From Lichenostomus cassidix (lineage: Eukaryota; Chordata; Aves; Passeriformes; Meliphagidae), in contig CM039196.1 in NCBI GenBank assembly GCA_008360975.2, positions 434,001 to 498,000 on the forward strand: 64,000 nucleotides of DNA. The letters run 5' to 3'. Shown in pieces: positions 59,701 to 64,000 of the stretch. Numbering within the stretch: the first letter of the stretch is position 1; each line of letters opens with the position of its first letter. The translations under genes and the position numbers were made by a program. Below the pieces are notes generated by a model. The model did no database searches. It was not told the origin of the DNA and was given only the letters and a program-made list of their open reading frames with translations.

Positions 59701-62700
59701 TGGCAGTGAACTATTCCAGTGCCAGCTTGTCTGCCTGGCTGTTCAGCCAGCCTCTTTCAGCTGTGAGAAGTTAGGAATTCAGTGCTCTGAAATTCCTGCA
59801 ATCAAAGCCTTGGTGCTCCCACGATCCAGGCTGGCAAGGAGCTGCTGGAGGGCAGCAGTGTCAGCCAGACTGCGTTTGAAACAAGAACCTTCCCTTCCTT
59901 TCATTTGCACAAAGAAGTTCCAAATGTCAGGTTTTTGTTCAGAATTCTCATAAAACCACAACGGGGAGAGTCAGAATCCTCCACAAAAAGGAATATTACC
60001 CAGGAGAAGAGTGGTTTTGTGTGCCAAGCACTTTGTCAGTGTGTGTTGGATGACATCTGAGCACTGGCTGTTGTTGTTTTGATTGTGTTGTGAAACAGAG
60101 AGAGCATGGATGGAAACACAAAACTGCAGCAATGGAATTGCACAGCTTCGTGTTTTCCAAAGCTTTAGTGCTTGTGTTCACTCAAGTCTGAGTTGGTGTT
60201 TAAAATGAGGACTTGCCTAGAGGAAATTTTTTTTTAGTGTAGATTTCACTGGACAGCAAAGCAATTACTTCCTAAATTTAGAAATTATTCTCTACTACAT
60301 CGTAGCAGGATTAGACAAGTTTTGGCATTGGAGCAACTTTCAACACACACTTTGCACATAAGAAGAAATGATGCCATTTGACAATCTGGCAGAGAGGAAG
60401 TGTTCAGAATTTGGATTGCTTTCCAGCCTGCCCAGGGAGCAGCACAGGGATTTCCATGGCAGACTGCAGGTTGCCATAACACTGTTTCCCTTCTCTGCTC
60501 TGCGCAGACAAATCACTTCACTGAGGGCAATTTGGGACCCTCGGGGAAAACTGCTCTTTAATTTCCTCCGTGTGGTTCAGCCAGCAGTGGTCAGGAGGCT
60601 GAGCTGAGGAGACAACACTGACTCCAACCAGCCATTCCCAGGGCAGGAGTGATGTTAACTGTTTGGTTAATTCTCTGTTTAAAGCCCATTGCAGGAGATG
60701 CAGCCTCAGCAGCACCAACACTGAATTATGCTGGAAACAGTGAAGGAAAGGCTCAGATCCTGATCTGAGTGAGGCACAAATACAAACCATGTATTTGTGT
60801 TTGAGTTTCATCTCCCCTGGGCAAACAGAGCCCATCTGGGTGTTTGAGGCTGCAGTGGTTTGTCTTTGAGGCTCATCGAGTGGCAGTTCCACTCTGACAA
60901 GGATTGAAACAGAGCCCTGAGCTTGAGGAATTGAGTTAACAAGCTTCCTTCAGCTGCTGCCTTCTCACAGAAATAAAAGCAGAAAGGTAACACGGATTCT
61001 CCAGCCAGTTGCAGCAGCAGCAAGAGATGTAACTCCCAATTTCTGCCTTGTAGTTCGATTTCACTACACTTCCCCTTTTTTTTGAACTCCCTAAGGCTGT
61101 ATATTTTTATATTTTCTCTCCTGACTCCTTTTCTACTCCTTGAGGAGATTGCCAGGTCTGCAAGCAGAACTAACTTTGCACAGCAGCATGAAACCTGAAA
61201 TGCCCAAGTGAAAGAAATGGATTACGCAGATAATCTCCTACCATACTTCAAACAATTTGAAGCATAGGGGTTTAAAAAGCATTAATTTTATATAGAGAAT
61301 GTTTTTTTTTAAATGGAAGATTATATTCAAGACATACGACCAATAAATAATAATTTTCTTTTCTTAAAAGAATTTCAGAGCACTTGAAAACTGTAGAAGA
61401 ATGTCTTTACGTGTAGGCTTGTCAATAAAGAAAAGAATTTATTGTGCATCTAGTTCAAGTGAATAATACTGATTTATTTCTAGTTCTTCTGTCCATTCTG
61501 CACCATTGGCTAGTATTACTTGTGAAAGGAGGAAATATGTGAGGGTTTTGTGTCTTCTGCCCCAGGCTGGGTGTAGAGCTGAAAAGGGTGGTAGAAAGGA
61601 AAAGAAATTATCTTTTGTTTCAATATCACTTTTGGCCTTCACAAGTTGTTCCAGATCAAATCTTCTCTTTGAGAATTGGCCAAAAATAGGCAGGAAGAAT
61701 AATCCTCTGAACTGTGATAAGTATTATCATCAGAAATCAATCTTAAAAATAATTTCCACGATTAAATGTAGCGTAAATTGAGGGAGAAGAAAATGCGATG
61801 AAATCAGGCGTGGGGGAGAAAGCCTGCAACAACTTTCTGTGGAATTCAATTTAGTGTTAATTTGCCAGAAGCTTAGGAAATAGAACAACAGTAAACCTCT
61901 AATGGAGGGAAAGGCTGCTAATGAGGGGATATGCAGATTTGGGAGAGAATCAAACCCTGGCGTTGCTGTGGTGGGAAATGATAAATTAAATGCTGGTTCT
62001 GCATTCCCTCCCTGCACTCAGAGTTTTCAGTCTGCCATGGAGGGAGAGGCAGAGCAGAGGAGTTTCACTAGGGAGAGGTGTTTGAATTCTGCCTGTGATG
62101 CATTTTACCACAGAATTGTTGTTGGTTTTCCTCAAATTGTTTAATGCAAATTACAGCAGCTGCTTTACTTCCACTGCAGCTGATGGTTTTCTGAGTGGGG
62201 CTTGTGTGTGTGGATATAGCTTGGACATGGATGAAAATGTCCATATTCCTCTGTCCATAATTCCCTTTTTGGGGGAGAACATTCCTGATGTGGTCAGGTT
62301 GCCAAGGAGCCTTTCTGTTCTGAGCTGTGCTGTGGTGGACAAGATCTGCCTGGTTAGTCTGAAATAAATGAAGATTATGTGGAAGAGCAAAGCAAACTTG
62401 GGTTTGTGAGTTGAAATTGCCTTCAGTCTTGGGTTCTTTCCTTTGCATGTAGATTAGAGAAATCCCATCAACGTTGTGGGAGAAATTTTCTTTTTAACAA
62501 CTGAAAGTGTAGATAAATTTTCTTCTGTGCATGTGAACAGAACAGATGAAACTCTCCTTTCCTGTTTCCTTGTGTCTGTGGTGGTTTAGGTTCATAAATT
62601 CTTCAGGTCCATGCAGGGAGATCCAGGATGTGTTTGTGAGAATCTCTGCTCCAGGGAGAGGAGCTGCAATCAGCAGTGTGCTGAGAAGGGTTGGAGTGTT

Positions 62701-63470
62701 AAATCAGAGCTGAATCTATGTACTGAAATGTAAAATATTTCCTCAGGAGCAGCTTGTTTAGCCACTGCTTTTCCTTCCGCAGTTCATGGGCAGAACTGTG
62801 GGTTTTGCGTATTTCCATCAGATTTTCCACAGTCACGGTTTGACCATTTGGAAATGGACATTAATGCAGAAATGACACTTCAGCACAGGCAGCTGCTCAC
62901 ATCTGGAGATACTGTTTGCTCTGAGGTGCTGAGGAATGGCTCTCAGAGATGGATGTTCCTGTCAGAATGTTTTTGTGAAAATACAAGTTGGTTTAGTGCT
63001 ACAGGCAATGCAAATGCTTTAAGTAGCAGGTCTGGAACTAAATATTCTGCATTGGGGTATTTAGGAGAAATATTAATCTTTAGTGTGCTGTTTTTGCCCA
63101 TTGGAGTGACAGAGATTCTGTCCCTGGAGCAGAGGGTCTGTGGAGATCTCTGATCTCTGGTGCCCAGTGCTGCCCAGAAATCACTTTGTTTGCAGGCAGG
63201 TGTCATTCTTCAGCAGACAGCTAGGAAAAGAAGCAGTGAGATGAACTTTATGTTTCAGAAAACTTCATAAATGTGCAGCCATCTGAGGCTATCTTTAATT
63301 TTCGGTTTCATTGTTCACTTTGCTGATAGCTGTACAGGAGAGATGCAGTCATGCTCAGCTTCATTTGAACCACGTCAGGCTGGGGAGATTCCATCTGCAC
63401 CTCCTGGAGAGCAGCTTGGGATCATTTCCTGGGCCATCACCTCCACCCAAGCTCTGGAAATGCACCCCAA
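53776..63470 (+). other. RIMBP2: Probable RIMBP2 intron 1, distal part
   Basis: No supported gene or RNA. AT-rich patches with TAATTA words occur at 55830-55920. An A-rich tract with CCAACAAAACC lies at 58690-58722. Confidence 0.5.
58690..58722. repeat. A-rich tract with CCAACAAAACCAAACC
   Basis: A 12-13 base A run followed by A/C-rich sequence, similar in style to tracts at 12.6 and 34.4 kb. Confidence 0.7.
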
Positions 63471-63602
63471 GAGCCTGGGGTGACAGTGACAGAGCCTGGG
63501 GGGACAGTGACAGAGCCTGGGGTGACAGTGACAGAGCCTGGGGTGACAATGACAGAGCCTGGGGTGACAGTGACAGTGCCTGGGGGGACAGTGACAGAGC
63601 CA
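63471..63602. repeat. 21-bp minisatellite, about six copies
   Basis: Unit GAGCCTGGGGTGACAGTGAC plus A, six copies with a few substitutions and a partial seventh (GAGCCA). The 21-base unit keeps all frames in register every seven codons, so several overlapping repeat ORFs appear on both strands. Confidence 0.97.
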
Positions 63603-64000
63603 GGTTCTTTCCCTGATTGGGACCCTGATGGTTTGGTTTTCTTTCCATTTCACACCAAGCAGAATACCTGGCAGCATTAATGAGATTTTAGGGAGGAGAA
63701 GGTAAGAAAAAGTAACATGGCAAATATATTGTTTAGGTTTTGTGTTGTTTCTTACAATATATTGGCACCAAGTATTTTGTGTTCTGCTCTGCTCAGAAAT
63801 GCCTTGGGTGTTGTCCTTACAGACTCAGAGCTGTAGAAGGGATTTTTGACAGTAAAATAAGAACTTGTGGTGGTTCTGAAAGCCTTGAGTGTTTGTGAGA
63901 TGATTTGTGTGTCTGTCTCTGATCTGCTTTAACCCTGTTGTTCAGTGTCACTCAGACCATCTCTTCCAGCTCAGAATATTCTGTGACTGATTTAAAACCA
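63603..64000 (+). other. Intronic sequence to the end of the window
   Basis: Nothing supportable seen. Confidence 0.5.

Noticed and set aside
63311..63680. ORFs of 95-101 codons on both strands
   Set aside because: They are driven by the 21-bp minisatellite.
1..64000. tRNA, rRNA, reverse-transcriptase or LTR elements, and CRISPR arrays
   Set aside because: I looked for conserved boxes, RT motifs, LTR-like termini and regularly spaced repeats and found none that held up; the tandem arrays present have no spacers.

Overview
The window is vertebrate nuclear DNA and most likely avian (perhaps a songbird). Spliced exons sit in compact introns, recognisable interspersed repeats are very scarce, and many short GC- and AT-rich minisatellites are scattered through AT-moderate sequence. 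The bird assignment is an inference; I saw no diagnostic avian repeat.

Region 1 (1-10.26 kb, + strand): the 3' three quarters of the syntaxin-2 gene (STX2, epimorphin). Seven constitutive coding exons and two alternative C-terminal exons can be read, all with matching splice phases. They encode residues equivalent to about 36 to the C-terminus of the roughly 288-residue family protein: most of the Habc bundle, the linker, the SNARE helix and two alternative membrane anchors. Exons 1 and 2 lie upstream of the window. A 2-kb AU-rich 3' UTR ends at an AATAAA with a GU-rich downstream element near 10.26 kb. Intron 5 carries a tandem copy of the 3' splice site plus the first 39 bases of the next exon, which would form a poison-type pseudo-exon.

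Region 2 (10.26-22.0 kb): intergenic sequence with several minisatellites, an AT-rich higher-order repeat at 16.0-16.3 kb, and two phase-0 open segments with good splice sites (18067-18174 and 19872-20096). A possible in-frame last exon follows (21221 to about 21835). I do not recognise this candidate protein. It could be a small undescribed gene or extra 5' exons of the next gene.

Region 3 (22.08-23.25 kb): a CpG island with GC boxes and inverted CCAAT boxes. It contains a probable non-coding first exon ending at a splice donor at 22871/22872. In human and chicken, as I recall it, the gene downstream of STX2 on the same strand is RIMBP2, so this is most simply the RIMBP2 promoter. The putative exon is packed with five different short tandem repeats and two upstream ORFs.

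Region 4 (22.87-64 kb): no convincing exon on the + strand, so this is probably the first, very long intron of RIMBP2. It holds a 604-bp minisatellite at 30.5-31.15 kb, a 21-bp minisatellite at 63.5 kb, AT-rich blocks dense in homeodomain or POU motifs that resemble regulatory elements, and a 214-codon minus-strand ORF at 40.7-41.3 kb of unknown status.

If the assignments hold, the two flanking genes share a theme: STX2 is a plasma-membrane SNARE and RIMBP2 is an active-zone scaffold, both acting in vesicle exocytosis.
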